From NCBI GenBank assembly GCA_029962745.1, contig CM057152.1, positions 25,028,766 to 25,092,765 of the forward strand: DNA of 64,000 nt, given 5' to 3'. The first letter of the stretch is position 1, and every line of letters begins with the position of its first letter. Position numbers and translations under genes: made by a program. The DNA comes from Echinometra lucunter. Its lineage: Eukaryota; Echinodermata; Echinoidea; Camarodonta; Echinometridae. The notes beneath the pieces are model-generated. The model saw nothing but the letters and a program-made list of their open reading frames with translations, searched no databases and was not told the origin of the DNA. Positions 35,333 to 46,470 of the stretch are shown piece by piece.

Positions 35333-36378
35333 TTTTATGCCTCCGCCCATCGTAGGTGGTTGCCGGAGGCATTATGTTTTCGGGTCGTCCGTCCGTCCGT
35401 CCGTCCCGTTTTCGTTCTCGCGATAACTTAAGAACCGTTTGACAGATCAACTTCAAACTTGGCTCGTGTATGCATATGGGAGGGACAATGATCTGATTAG
35501 ATTTTGGAGTCTCAAGGTCAAAGGTCAAGGTCATAGAGGTAATAATACACATAAAAATGGCTCGTTCTCGCGATAACTTAAGAATCATTTGACAGATTGG
35601 CTTCAAACTTGGCTCATGTATGCACGTGGAAGGGACAATGATCTGATTAGATTTTGGGGTCAAAGGTCAAAGGTCATAGAGGTCATTATGTACATAGAAA
35701 TGGTTCGTTTTCACCATAACTCAACAATCATTTGACTGATCAACCTCAAACTTGGCACAGGTATGCGTATGGGAGGGACAATGATCTGAGTAGATTTTGG
35801 GGTCTCAAGGTCAAAGGTCAAAGGTCATAGAGGTCATTATGTACATAGAAATGGTTCGTTTTCACCATAACTCAACAACCATTTGACCAATCAACCTCAA
35901 ACTTGGCACAGGTATGCAAATGGGAGGGACAATGATTTGATTAGATTTTGGGGTCTCAAGGTCAAAGGTCAAAGGTCATAGAGGTCATTATGTACATAGA
36001 AATGGTTCGTTTTCACCATAACTCAACAACCATTTGACTGATCAATCTCAAACTTGGCACAGGTATGCGTATGGGAGGGACAGTTATCTGATTAGATTTT
36101 GGGGTCTCAAGGTCAAAGGTCAAAGGTCATAGAGGTCATTACGTACGTAGAAATGGTTCGTTCTTATGATAACTCAGTAACCATTTGATGGTTCAACAAA
36201 CTTGGCTTATGTATGCATATGGAAAGGGCAGTGCTCTCATTAGATTTGGAGGTCAAAGGTCAAGGTCAAGATGTCATTGTATAAATGAAAATAAATCAAC
36301 ATTGAAGTGCCATTTATTTCTGATTTGGTAATGGCGGAGGCATAAAGTTCGACCACGCGTGGTCGAAGATTCATCTAG
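35333..36378 (+). mobile_element. Helentron-like nonautonomous element with AGGTCA-rich core repeats
   Basis: The 5' end TATGCCTCCGCC (35336-35347) is inverted as GGCGGAGGCATA subterminally at 36333-36344. Next comes a 20-bp palindrome (36348-36367) and the end CTAG (36375-36378) followed by T. This asymmetric inverted-repeat plus 3' hairpin structure is known from Helentron/HINE elements, which often carry tandem cores. The core here is about six units of about 150 bp, each with a TTCTCGCGATAACTTA or related start, a GGGAGGGACAATGATCTGAT segment and AGGTCA direct repeats. GTCCGTCCGTCC lies near the 5' end. No Rep/helicase ORF is present. Confidence 0.6.
35515..36260 (+). promoter_or_regulatory. 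Array of AGGTCA direct repeats (DR1-type) inside the Helentron-like core
   Basis: AGGTCAAAGGTCA (half-sites spaced by one base) occurs at 35515 and 35664. Three-half-site versions AGGTCAAAGGTCAAAGGTCA occur at about 35808 and in the following units near 35960 and 36110. DR1 elements bind RXR, HNF4 and COUP-TF type nuclear receptors. Activity here is untested inference. Confidence 0.4.
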
Positions 36379-36579
36379 TTTTACTGGAAATTTGCCAAAT
36401 TCCACCAGTAGTGTTCACCGGAACCTTCCATTTCAATTTTAAAAATGTAAAAGCGTCCTCGTGACCGGCTTGGTCGCTTCGCTTGCATCTGTGTGTTTGT
36501 TCTGGTTTTTCCAGATGGGTGACGACCTTGATGGAATATTCCAATCAGTAAACTGACGATGGAAAGCCTAGGCAACTTG
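36379..36579. other. Short non-coding stretch
   Basis: Contains part of a dispersed repeat shared with 18030-18100, and a pyrimidine-rich TTGTTCTGGTTTTTCCAG (ends 36512) that looks like a splice acceptor but opens into no long frame. Confidence 0.4.
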
Positions 36580-36796
36580 CTGCAGGCTTCCAGAGCAGTT
36601 CCTTTATGTGACGAGAAAACTCTTGCTCAGAAATGCCAGTGAAAAACACATGTTTAAATATTTATTCACTCTCATAGAGAGATTTGGTGAAAGAAACCTA
36701 ATAAAGGACATAAAAGAAATGCCAATGTACCATGCTTATCCTAGGCAAGATTGCTGCATCCTTACAAATCTTGAACACCTATTCTGCACAACTTGA
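36580..36796 (+). CDS. Possible terminal coding exon (low confidence)
   Basis: After CTTGCTGCAG an open frame of about 70 codons reads LPEQFLYVTRKLLLRNASEK onward and ends at TGA (36794-36796). Its balanced composition looks more protein-like than its neighbours, without low-complexity runs. There is no recognised domain and no linked exon. It could be a relic of a transposon gene or chance. Confidence 0.2.
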
Positions 36797-36914
36797 TTGT
36801 GACATGTGGATTTTAAACTTTTCTTGTTTATCAATGTGTGAATATTTAGTTTCATACTAGATTTCGGTAAAAAGAGGAAGAAATGAACTTTATAAAGATG
36901 CATATACTATTTAA

Positions 36915-39900
36915 GGACGTTCCACAGTTATGTTTCTTTGCATCCCTACCGCGCAGGTTAAAACGTCACGTGCACAGCTGATTGATCCATGGATTGATCA
37001 GCTGTGCGCGTCAGCTGATTGTTCACGGTGCACCACAGCGCAGATGCAACACCGAGCCTGCTGAGCTGGCCGGCCTGGAGCGCACGCGCAGCAGCTAGCT
37101 CTCGCTGGTTTTGGTTTGCAAAATTGACCAGATTTACATTTGTCATGATACATGTATATGGTAACAATTACCATCGATTGTAAGGCCTGTCTAAAGCTTT
37201 AGTAAAGATTCACAGGGCTCTCACTTCACTTTTTCCTTGGTTGCCAGCCAGGCAACCAATACAATTGGTTAGGTTGCCTAATGGAAAATTAGGTGGTCAC
37301 AGTGATTATGTTCAAATAGCAATAGCATTATGTAATGAAATGTAATGTGAATCGGCAAATATTGCTCGCAATTTGCAATTCGTGTGCTTTCTTTAGTGGG
37401 AAAACCCCTCTTTTGGGGGCCCTACTCTTAGAAAACTGAATACTGCATACTTGAGGGGGATATTTTTACCTATTTCTGCAGGCATTATTCCTGTGTTTAA
37501 TTGAGAAGTCCATTGAAAAGGGTTTATATCATCTCAGGAAAACCTGGACCGGACGTCTGCACTATATACTAAGGAGATATTCCTTAAACCTGTTAGTAAT
37601 AAACAAACACTAGTACTTGCCTACTTAGATAACATTACTAATCTTGTTGCTCTGTCTTGAAAGGCTTTGGCAAGCTTTCTGGTTATCGACAACAACCAAT
37701 GATTGAAAGGTATGCATAAAATTTGAATATCTTAGTAAACAGGTCTATTATCTACAAAAATAACTTGGAATCAAGTTTGTGTACATTACTTCAGCTGTAC
37801 TTGTTGCTATGTCAGTCAAGCATATGACAAGAATTCATTGTATCAAGAACAGCCATTGTTTTAAAAAGTATATATAAAATTTGAATATGCAAGTGTGAAA
37901 TTAGTTCCCATGACTGACAGCTTACCTCAGCACCACGCCATGTCATTCACTAGCAAATGATTAGTAAAAAGACTAAAGTAAACAGACTACTGAAAGACTA
38001 ATGTAAGACTATCTAATTTCAGTGTAGGACTATTTACGGACCTATCTTTCTCATGCAATACTAATTATTTCCAGGATTACTCAAATAAGACATAATTTGA
38101 TTGACTAATCGATATTAGTCAGTTTGAACACAAATGACTATTTATTTCGTAGTCAAATAAGACTTAGTGAATGACTAATCTTTTTAGTCATTTGACCAAC
38201 TTTCGTTTTCAGTGTAGATTCTCAGCCTTTTGCATGTTTTTGGCGCGCTTTGTGGTTTTCAAGCCCATTCGCAACTATTAGGGCGACGATAGTTAAAAAA
38301 CAAGCAAATGGACCCCACTTTTTTAATGTTTCAATCTCTTCAGTATACTTTCCTCTAAGATTATAGAGAGAAAGACGAATATGACATGGGTTTTGAATGT
38401 TTGGGACCATAAAATTGAATCGGCCGTATTTTGGATTAGATTCTCAGCCTTTTGCATGACTGGATTTTAGAATATCAGCCTTTTGCATGTTTTTGGCGCG
38501 AATGTTTTAATCTCTTCAGTATACTTTCCTCTGCAATTCTAGAGAGAAAGCCGAATATGACATGGGTTTTGAATGTTTGGGACCATAAATTTGAGTCATC
38601 CGTATTTTGGATTAGATCCTCAGCCGTTTGCATGTTTTTGGCGCGTTTTTGTGGTTTTCAAGCCGATTCGCAAATATTAGGGGGACGATAGTTAAAAAAC
38701 AAGCAAATGGACCCCACTTTTTTAATGTTTTAATCTCTTCAGTATACTTTCCTCTACAATGCTAGAGAGAAAGATGAATATGACATGGGTTTTGAATGTT
38801 TGGGACCATAAAATTGAATCGGCCGTATTTTGGATTAGATTCTCAGCCTTTTGCATGACTGGATTTTAGATCCTCAGCCTTTTGCATGTTTTTGGCGCGA
38901 ATGTTTTAATCTCTTCAGTATACTTTCCTCTACAATTCTAGAGAGAAAGCCGAATATGACATGGGTTTTGAATGTTTGGGACCATAAATTTGAGTCATCC
39001 GTATTTGGGATTAGATCCTCAGCCTTTTGCATGTTTTTGGCGCGTTTTTGTGGTTTTCAAGCCGATTCGCAAATATTAGGGGGACGATAGTTAAAAAACA
39101 AGCAAATGGACCCCACTTTTTTAATGTTTTAATCTCTTCAGTATACTTTCCTCTACAATGCTAGAGAGAAAGACGAATATGACATGGGTTTTGAATGTTT
39201 GGGACCATAAAATTGAATCGGACGTATTTTGGATTAGATTCTCAGCCTTTTGCATGACTGGATTTTAGATCCTCAGCCTTTTGCATGTTTTTGGTGCGAA
39301 TGTTTTAATCTCTTCAGTATACTTTCCTCTACAATTCTAGAGAGAAAGCCGAATATGACATGGGTTTTGAATGTTTGGGACCATAAATTTGAGTCATCCG
39401 TATTTTGGATTAGATCCTCAGCCTTTTGCATGTTTTTGGCGCGTTTTTGTGGTTTTCAAGCCAATTCGCAAATATTAGGGGGACGATAGTTAAAAAACAA
39501 GCAAATTGACCCCACTTTTTTAATGTTTTAATCTCTTCAGTATACTTTCCTCTACAATGCTAGAGAGAAAGACAAATATGACATGGGTTTTGAATGTTTG
39601 GGACCATAAAATTGAATCGGACGTAGTTTGGATTAGATTCTCAGTATTTTTGGCGCGTTTTTGTGGTTTCAAGCCGATTCGCAGCCATTGTGGCGCCGAC
39701 AGCTTGAAAACAAGCACATGAACCCCCCTTTTTTAATGTGTTAAATTTACCCCTTTAGTAGGCATTCCTCTACAATTTTGCAAATTTTCATGAAAATGAC
39801 ATGGATTTTGAATAAAGTGCAGCTTAAACTGTCTTTTTTATTTTTCGTCTAGATTCCAAGCCTCTAAGATACGTTTTTTGTCCTTTTTGGCACCATTTTC

Positions 39901-40263
39901 GCCACATGAGGGCGCTGGTAGTTTAAAGAGAAGTACAGATGGCCCAGTTTAAAGAGTCTTTCCACCTTTGTCATACATTGCGCTACAAATCTGGAAGGTT
40001 TGATGAAGTTTAATAATGTTTTGACAGAGTAAAGGTGATTTATACTCGTTTGTCGAAATCTCGAGGTCTAATAGAGGCCTAAATCTCTTGATTGCGTCAT
40101 TTTATCTGCCATCCAATTATGGCAACTTCAAAGTCCCGTAGAAAAGAAATAAGCACATGAACCTATATTATTTTTTGCATTTTTGGCCTACATAGGTACC
40201 AAAGTAACTCTATGCAAAATTTGGAGAAAATGACATGGATTTGATTTTAACTGTGGAACGTCC
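36915..40263. mobile_element. 3.35-kb TTAA-flanked inverted-repeat element containing a satellite
   Basis: The left end GGACGTTCCACAGTTA and right end TAACTGTGGAACGTCC are perfect inverted repeats of 16 bp, each flanked by TTAA (36911-36914 and 40264-40267). The 399-bp satellite at 38218-39700 lies inside. No transposase was recognised, so it appears nonautonomous despite its length. An imperfect palindrome around CCATGG lies at about 36973-37010. TTAA target use suggests a piggyBac- or Kolobok-type enzyme. Confidence 0.65.
38218..39700 (+). repeat. 399-bp tandem repeat (about 3.7 copies)
   Basis: Equivalent points recur at 38452, 38851 and 39250, exactly 399 bp apart. Each unit is itself two related halves sharing TCAGCCTTTTGCATG, TTTTTGGCGCG, TATACTTTCCTCTA and GACATGGGTTTTGAATG. 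Copies are nearly identical in the middle and more diverged at both edges. The repeated 79-codon frame is a by-product of the unit length being divisible by three. Confidence 0.9.
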
Positions 40264-40267
40264 TTAA

Positions 40268-40892
40268 TAAATTGTTTTATTCAACCTGAAAAATACAGTT
40301 TGGATAACTGAATATCCCAGTTTCCTTTTTCTCTGGGACGCAATGTATACTGCATTCTCAATGGACTAAACTCCACGAAGCTGGAAAACTTCCGGGACAA
40401 AATGTAGTATTAATTCTTCATGCACCACTAACTGGCATGTGCACTGCATTCACTCCCGGCCCTGCTTTGGAGCAACATGATACCAGCTTCACACGCAGTC
40501 TTATTGCTGTTGGCTAAAATTCACTATCATTGTTTGAACATTTCCATTTCTAGCCTTTCTAGGCTTAAACCATATACATGTATTTCTATGGCTTTTACTA
40601 GTACCGTGTGCCATGAGTAGTAGCTTGGACCGGACTGTATAAATCTTATGTATTAAACTCTATGCATATGGTGTCTTCTGAGTGGTACAGTATGTATATA
40701 TCTCCTTACGTATGTACACACGCAATCACTCAGCTCTCGGCGCTTGGGAAATTCGCTGTTGGTGAAGCCAGCAGAAATGAAAACTTTTTCCATTGATTGG
40801 GCAATTATGTGCCAGAGTAGAGATCAGATTCAAAGTCACGCCATTGCTTATTATTGGGCATTTTTTAAGGGTATTTTAAAATTATTATTATT
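40268..40892. other. Intergenic, nothing recognised
   Basis: No supported coding exon. The sequence lies between two mobile elements. Confidence 0.4.
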
Positions 40893-42944
40893 AGGTGGTC
40901 TGTCATTTATGACAGATCACCTTTTAATTTCGTCAGAATTTTCTTTATTCATTATTAGGTGGTCTGTCATCTTTGACAGATCACCTTTTTTCTTTATTCT
41001 TATTTTTCTTTTTATTTTCCCCCCACTTTTTTGTGCAGTCAAAATCTCAGAACTGGCTCAGCCAATTTTCGTCAAATTTTCATCAAACCTCAGTCTTATT
41101 GAGATCTGGGTTTTCCAACCATTTTCAAGTTCGTCAGGTCATTGTGACGTCATCCAGGCGCCATTTTGTAAATATCATGTTATGATCATATCTTCATAAC
41201 GGAAAGTCATTTTTTATTCATATTTGGCATGATGAATTTTCATATCAGTCCAAACATTTTCATCTATTGAGACGCACGCGTACGTCCGCGCGTCAGTGCT
41301 CGTGCAAAAATTAAAAATGCTCAGAATCGACTAACATTCATTTTGCACATGTTTCAGGCCATTTTAAGCATTTCAAAAATTTGCACGCGTCCGCGCGCGC
41401 AGGTCCTAAATAACGTAAAAACGCTGTTTTTTCACTTGATTTGCATTTCGGATACTTTCCTTAACAATTTCCATCAATTTAGAACCAATTTCAACTGACC
41501 ATAAGGACGCAAGCGCGCGCCAAAGTTCAAAATCCGTGCGCGCGTCTATGGAGCAGATAATGTAAAAATACGCAAAAACATGTCCTTTTAAAATCGGCTA
41601 TAGCTCCTCAGAATGCACGGAGACCCCCAAATTTTCTTCCATATTCTGAAAGCTTATGAGTTGTAGATGTGAATCCATGACAAAAATTTACCTTTTCGAT
41701 GCTATGACGTCATCCTATTCTTATGTGAACTCAAAATTTCATTTTTTCAATTATGACGTCATATTTTTTGTCTTTAACCGAGACTATCTTGCGTCTTGTT
41801 GATCAATTTTCGCCGGGATTACGATATGTTGTAGGTGAAACAATTCTCTACAAAGCACGTATCATCACTTTTTCATTTTAATGAAGTCATCATGGTATAA
41901 ATTTAGGATAAGCGGTACCATGTCAATTTTTCTCATTTTACGTGTATTCTCTATGGGACATGACTTTTACTTAGTTCTTGATTCTACATTCCCGTCTTCT
42001 TTCACCTACAGCTCCCTTATTTCTGATCGATTTTGGCCCAGCTTCGAATATGTTGTAGCTGAGATAATGCCCTAACGAGCAAATCCTTATCTTTTTATTT
42101 TTACCACGGTATCATGGTCTAAATTCACGATCAATGGTGGCCTGCCAATTTTTCACGTGTTACGTGTATTGTCAAAATCAAAGAATGGTCATATCTCACA
42201 AATTGGATCATGAATCCTCTTCAAAATCGGAACAGACATCACATCTTGCACAAACATCATGCACACGCAAAACCAGAACCCTAGATCAATTCAAAGTTTT
42301 TTAACAGCCTTTTTTTTTTTTTTTTCTTATTTCGATGCTGCAGACCTGCCAAAAGGGGGCGCTAGAGTCACTTTGCAAAGGGCTAGAGACTTGGAAATTG
42401 ATTCATATGAAAGAGCATGAAATTCTGCACAAAAAAGGTCAGCATAGCTCAGCCCTCCAGGAGGTCATCTTTAGGGTGAAAATGGCTGTCAAAGTCAAAA
42501 GTTGCATATGCTGGTTTAGAAATGTGCTTAAAAAGTCGGGTGGTCTGTCTTTGAAAAAACGGCTTTTTTCTTCATTTGCCGTGGCCCTACGGATTTGAAA
42601 TGGAAATCAGCTGGTAGAGCGTTAATTTATAAACAAAAGTTGTCACTGGTGCACATGTCTCATATGTACAAGAAAAGGGCGAAAATGGCCTCCAAAGTTC
42701 AAATTGTGTATTTGGCTTAGGCAGAGCGCAATCATTAGGTGGTCTGTCATTTATGACAGATCACCTTTTAATTTCGTCAGATTTTTCTTTATTAGGTGGT
42801 CTGTCATCTTTGACAGATCACCTTTTAATTTCGTCAGAATTTTCTTTCATTAGGTGGTCTGTCATCTTTGACAGATCACCTTTTATGTTTGTTAAATTTT
42901 TCTTTCTTCTTTTTAGGTGGTCTGTCATTTATGACAGATCACCT
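40893..42944. mobile_element. 2.05-kb element bounded by clusters of a 30-bp hairpin
   Basis: A palindrome starting AGGTGGTCTGTCAT and closing TGACAGATCACCT occurs twice at the left (40893-40922, 40957-40986) and four times at the right (42737, 42794, 42852, 42915). The copies are separated by 27-33 bp of TTTTAATTTCGTCAG-type spacers. The interior is non-coding, with several TGACGTCA sites (for example about 41142, 41703 and 41753) and CGCGCG words. Because the hairpin is its own reverse complement, both ends look alike. The class is unknown. Confidence 0.6.
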
Positions 42945-43199
42945 TTTAATTATTTTCCTTTTTGCATAGGAGAATCTTATATCAGCGTTCAAAGTTCTTA
43001 ACACATTGAAACAACGATGTATGGTAGGCCTAGTAGGAAAGGAACTCATGGTATTATGTTGTAGCCCTAGGCAAGGGTACAGTGAAGCACTGTAAAGTTA
43101 ATAGTCTGTCTTGTGACCTCATGGGGTCTTTGCATTGGTCTAGCAACCTTTGAACCTTACTTTGCGACCCAGCTGAGTCGGAGAAAGCAATGCTCAAGC

Positions 43200-44530
43200 G
43201 GTTACAGTTCGTTATTCCGAAGGATTGGTTATTTTGAAGGTTCGTTTTTCCCAAGGTTCGTTAGTCTGAAAATGAAATAAGGTTCGTTTTTATGCCTCCA
43301 CCCACCGTAGGTGGTTGCCGCAGGCATTATGTTTTCAGGTCGTCCGTCCGTCTGTCCGTCCGTCCCGTTTTCGTTCTCGTGATAACTTAGGAACCGTTTG
43401 GTGGATCAACTTCAAACTTGGCTCGTGTATGCATATGTGAGGGACAATGATCTCGTGTGATTTGGGAGTGTCAAGGTCAAAGGTCAAGGTCATAGAAGTA
43501 ATAACACATAAAAATGGCATGTTCTCGTGATAACTTCAGAACCATTTGACAGATTGGCTTCAAACTTTGCTCATGTATGCACATGGAAGGGACAATGATC
43601 TGATTAGATTTTAGGGTCTCAAGGTCAAAGGTCATAGAGGTCATTATGTACATAGAAATGGTTCGTTGTCACGATAACTTAACCATCTGATGGATCAACT
43701 TCAAACTTGATTCGTGTATGGATGTAGGAAGGACAGTGATCAAATTAAATTTTGGGGTCTCAAGGTCAAAGGTCAAAAGTCATAGAGTTCATTATGTACA
43801 TAGAAATGGTCCATTCTCGCGATAACTCAACCATTTGACAGCAGCTTCATACTTGGCACATGTGTGCATATGGGAGGGACAGTGATGTGATTAGAGTTTT
43901 GGGTCTCAAGGTTAAAGGTCAAAGGTCATGGAGGTCATTATATACATGAAAATTGCTTGTTCTTGCGATAACTTATCAACTCTGTGACGGTTCATCTCCA
44001 AACTTGGCTCATGTATGCATATGGAATTCTCATAATTGTCTCATTAGATTTGGGGGTCACAAGGTCGAAGATGTCATTTTATACATGAAAATAAAAAAAT
44101 CAACATAAATGTGCCATATTCTTCCTATCTGGCAATTGCGGAGGCATAAATTTCGACCACGCGCGGTCAAGGATTCATCTAGTTCCTAAGGTTCGTTAAT
44201 CCGAAAACGAAATAAGGTTTGTTATTCTGAAGGTTCGTTAGTCCAAAAATGAAATAATGTTCGTTAGTTCGTTGGTTATTTTCGGTTTAACGAGCCTTTT
44301 TTAAAATTCATTTTCGGATTATCAAACCTACGGAATAATGAACCTTATTTCATTTTCGGATCAACAAACCTTCGGAATAACGAACATTATTTCATCTTCG
44401 GACTAACGAACCTTCGGAATAATGCCACAAATGTGCGGATTAACAAACCCTTTTCCTTTTTTTGACTAACGAACATCTAGGTATACACGATTTGCGTGTT
44501 GGAATAACAAACCTTCGGAATAACGAACAT
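43200..44530. repeat. AAGGTTCGTTA tandem array in both orientations, interrupted by a Helentron-like element
   Basis: Words of the form AAGGTTCGTTAGTCTGAAAA and its reverse complement recur on both sides of the insertion at 43287-44182. They lie in the forward sense to about 44280 and in the inverted sense from 44330 to 44530. The result is a large dyad that can form a cruciform. Duplicated at about 52520-53850. Confidence 0.7.
43287..44182 (+). mobile_element. Helentron-like element (copy in duplicated segment 1)
   Basis: Same architecture as 35333-36378: TATGCCTCC start, GTCCGTC tract, AGGTCA-containing core units of about 150 bp, GCGGAGGCATAAA, a CGACCACGCGCGGTC palindrome and terminal CTAG followed by T. 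It is inserted in the AAGGTTCGTTA array. Confidence 0.6.
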
Positions 44531-45232
44531 CACCCACTCAAGCAGTGGGAAAGAGGTGTATTTGACTTCAAAAGGTAAATTTCTGTGCATTAGACAGTAG
44601 AAAAGATAATATCTGAATGATTTTTAAATCTGTGTAGGGTCTCTTACTCACTTTTCACTAGCCATAATCTACCCAATTAACAGATACAGTGCCGATGGCA
44701 CGTATATGTGCCCAAGAGACTTTACATTTTTAATCGACCATTACTCCAATTAGAATAATGGATATGGCCATGAAAATATGTCAAAGTTTAGAGGATAAAT
44801 ATAGTACTTAAAATATCTATCAGTCACTATATGCTACCATAGTATATTTTCAAGAAAACTGCAGACTTTTGAAAGGATCCATTCTTATTTTAGCATAAAA
44901 TAATAGCAAACACATGAGAAGTGAAAACGGAAAGGTCAAGAGGGAAGTTCATTGCTATTTCCAAATAATTTTCATGCAAGACATTGAATTAATGGAAATA
45001 TTTGGTATCTTTTGAAAGGGTAATAAATTTTCTACAACTTTTGTGTACAATTTATCTGTATAGAAATTAATGTTGAAGACTTGCGGACATTTGAAAAGCA
45101 AACATTGTTCATGATTTGTTATATCGAATTTTGGAACAAGCAAAACCCCTTGGCACCGTAAGAGTTAATGACGTGTGATTTCGCTGCATGTTGACTAAAA
45201 AGATATGTTGGGTTTTAGAGGCATTATAAGCC
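44531..45232. other. No gene seen
   Basis: AT-rich and present again at about 53845-54548. No domain-bearing ORF. Confidence 0.5.
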
Positions 45233-45235
45233 ATT

Positions 45236-45946
45236 AGGCGCATTCACACACAAGAGGAATTGAAATTTGAATTGCGATTCAAATTGCGATTCATTTCGCG
45301 ATCCAAATTTCAGTTTTCCTGCGACCTTTAAACACACAAGAAAAGATCGAAATTTGGATCGTGATTCTAATCGCGATTCAGATTTCGATTTTGTTTTTGA
45401 CCATTCACACACACAAGGAAGCAACGAAAGAAGGCAGGAGAGCCCACGAACTTCTCCGCTTAAACTTGTGTTAAACATGATCTCAATGGGGGGAAAATAA
45501 ACATGGACAGTAGAAGGGCTATGGAAAGTACTGCAGCAAACTAGATGATTATGTACTATTTTACAAAACATTTGTTTACTGTATACGAGCTCAACGGCGC
45601 CAAGATAGCGTGTAGTGCGTCCATGCTTATTTAAGCATACAATGCATGCATCCTGTAACGTAACATACACTGCATACACTGTATACTGCATGCTCAGCGC
45701 ATTGATCACACATGTGCAAAGAATGATGGGATAGATAAATCCGATTTTCTAATCACGATTTCGTTCACACACATAACGTACTGCAAACAATTGCGATTAT
45801 TCTGAAAAATCACACTTCTTACTGCGAGTTGGATCGCGATTATTAGTGAGATTATTCTGCCACACACAAAATAAAATGGATTTTCTAATCACGATTAGAA
45901 AATCGATTTTTGAATCTCACTTTTTACCTTGTGTGTGAAGGCCCCT
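45236..45946. mobile_element. 711-bp MITE with CGATT subterminal repeats
   Basis: Inverted termini AGGCGCATTCACACACAAG and, at the right in reverse complement, AGGGGCCTTCACACACAAG lie between ATT (45233-45235) and ATT (45947-45949). Many GCGATT/AATCGC words occur near both ends, and TTCTAATCACGATTAGAA is a near-palindrome. A 3-bp duplication fits a Harbinger-type element. A 161-codon minus-strand frame inside has no domain. Confidence 0.65.
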
Positions 45947-45949
45947 ATT

Positions 45950-46381
45950 GTCTCGCAAGTTGTCTTTGATCTTGGTAAAGACGTCTTCATGAAATGCTTA
46001 GCGGACAACCAGTCAACTAGCCCCAGTTTAGTAAAGAAAATATGTTTAACAGTTGTCCTACTAAACTTTATTCTGTTAGTAGTCTGGTCTATGCATGTAA
46101 CCCAGATACATAGCACTCGAAGGCTGGAACCACTAAGCTGCGTAATAAACTGTTCAATCAGCTAAGCATAGTCTGCACTACAAATGAATGTTTAAAAAAT
46201 CAACTTTACAAAGAAGAAGAATTAGATTAGCAAAACAAAGTAAGCTGAACCCCATGAAACATATGTGAAACCTGATAGGAATCATTAAGCATGACTTCCT
46301 GTATCATGGATGACATTTTCACTGTTGTGATGTGCCCGACAGATGCCCCGAAAAAATGTCAAAATCTTTATTTCGTTAGTG

Positions 46382-46383
<2 letters not shown>
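45950..46383. other. Flank of the CR1-type LINE, nothing recognised
   Basis: Unique-looking AT-rich DNA, present also in the second segment copy. No supported gene. Confidence 0.45.
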
Positions 46384-46426
<43 letters not shown>

Positions 46427-46430
46427 TATT

Positions 46431-46470
<40 letters not shown>

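Noticed and set aside
35274..35460. Gly/Arg-rich coding exon
   Set aside because: Poly(G) tract plus the GTCCGTCC start of a Helentron-like element.
38452..39489. Three nearly identical 79-codon frames
   Set aside because: By-product of a 399-bp satellite whose period is divisible by three; no domain and not independent of the DNA repeat.
38218..39700. CRISPR-like array
   Set aside because: Units are 399 bp, contiguous and without short repeats and unique spacers; the genome is eukaryotic.
40744..41199. 151-codon frame
   Set aside because: Most of it lies in the hairpin-bounded repeat element; Phe/Ser-rich, no domain.
45224..45709. 161-codon minus-strand frame
   Set aside because: Lies almost wholly in a MITE; its ESRLESRSK-like repeats come from CGATT subterminal DNA repeats.
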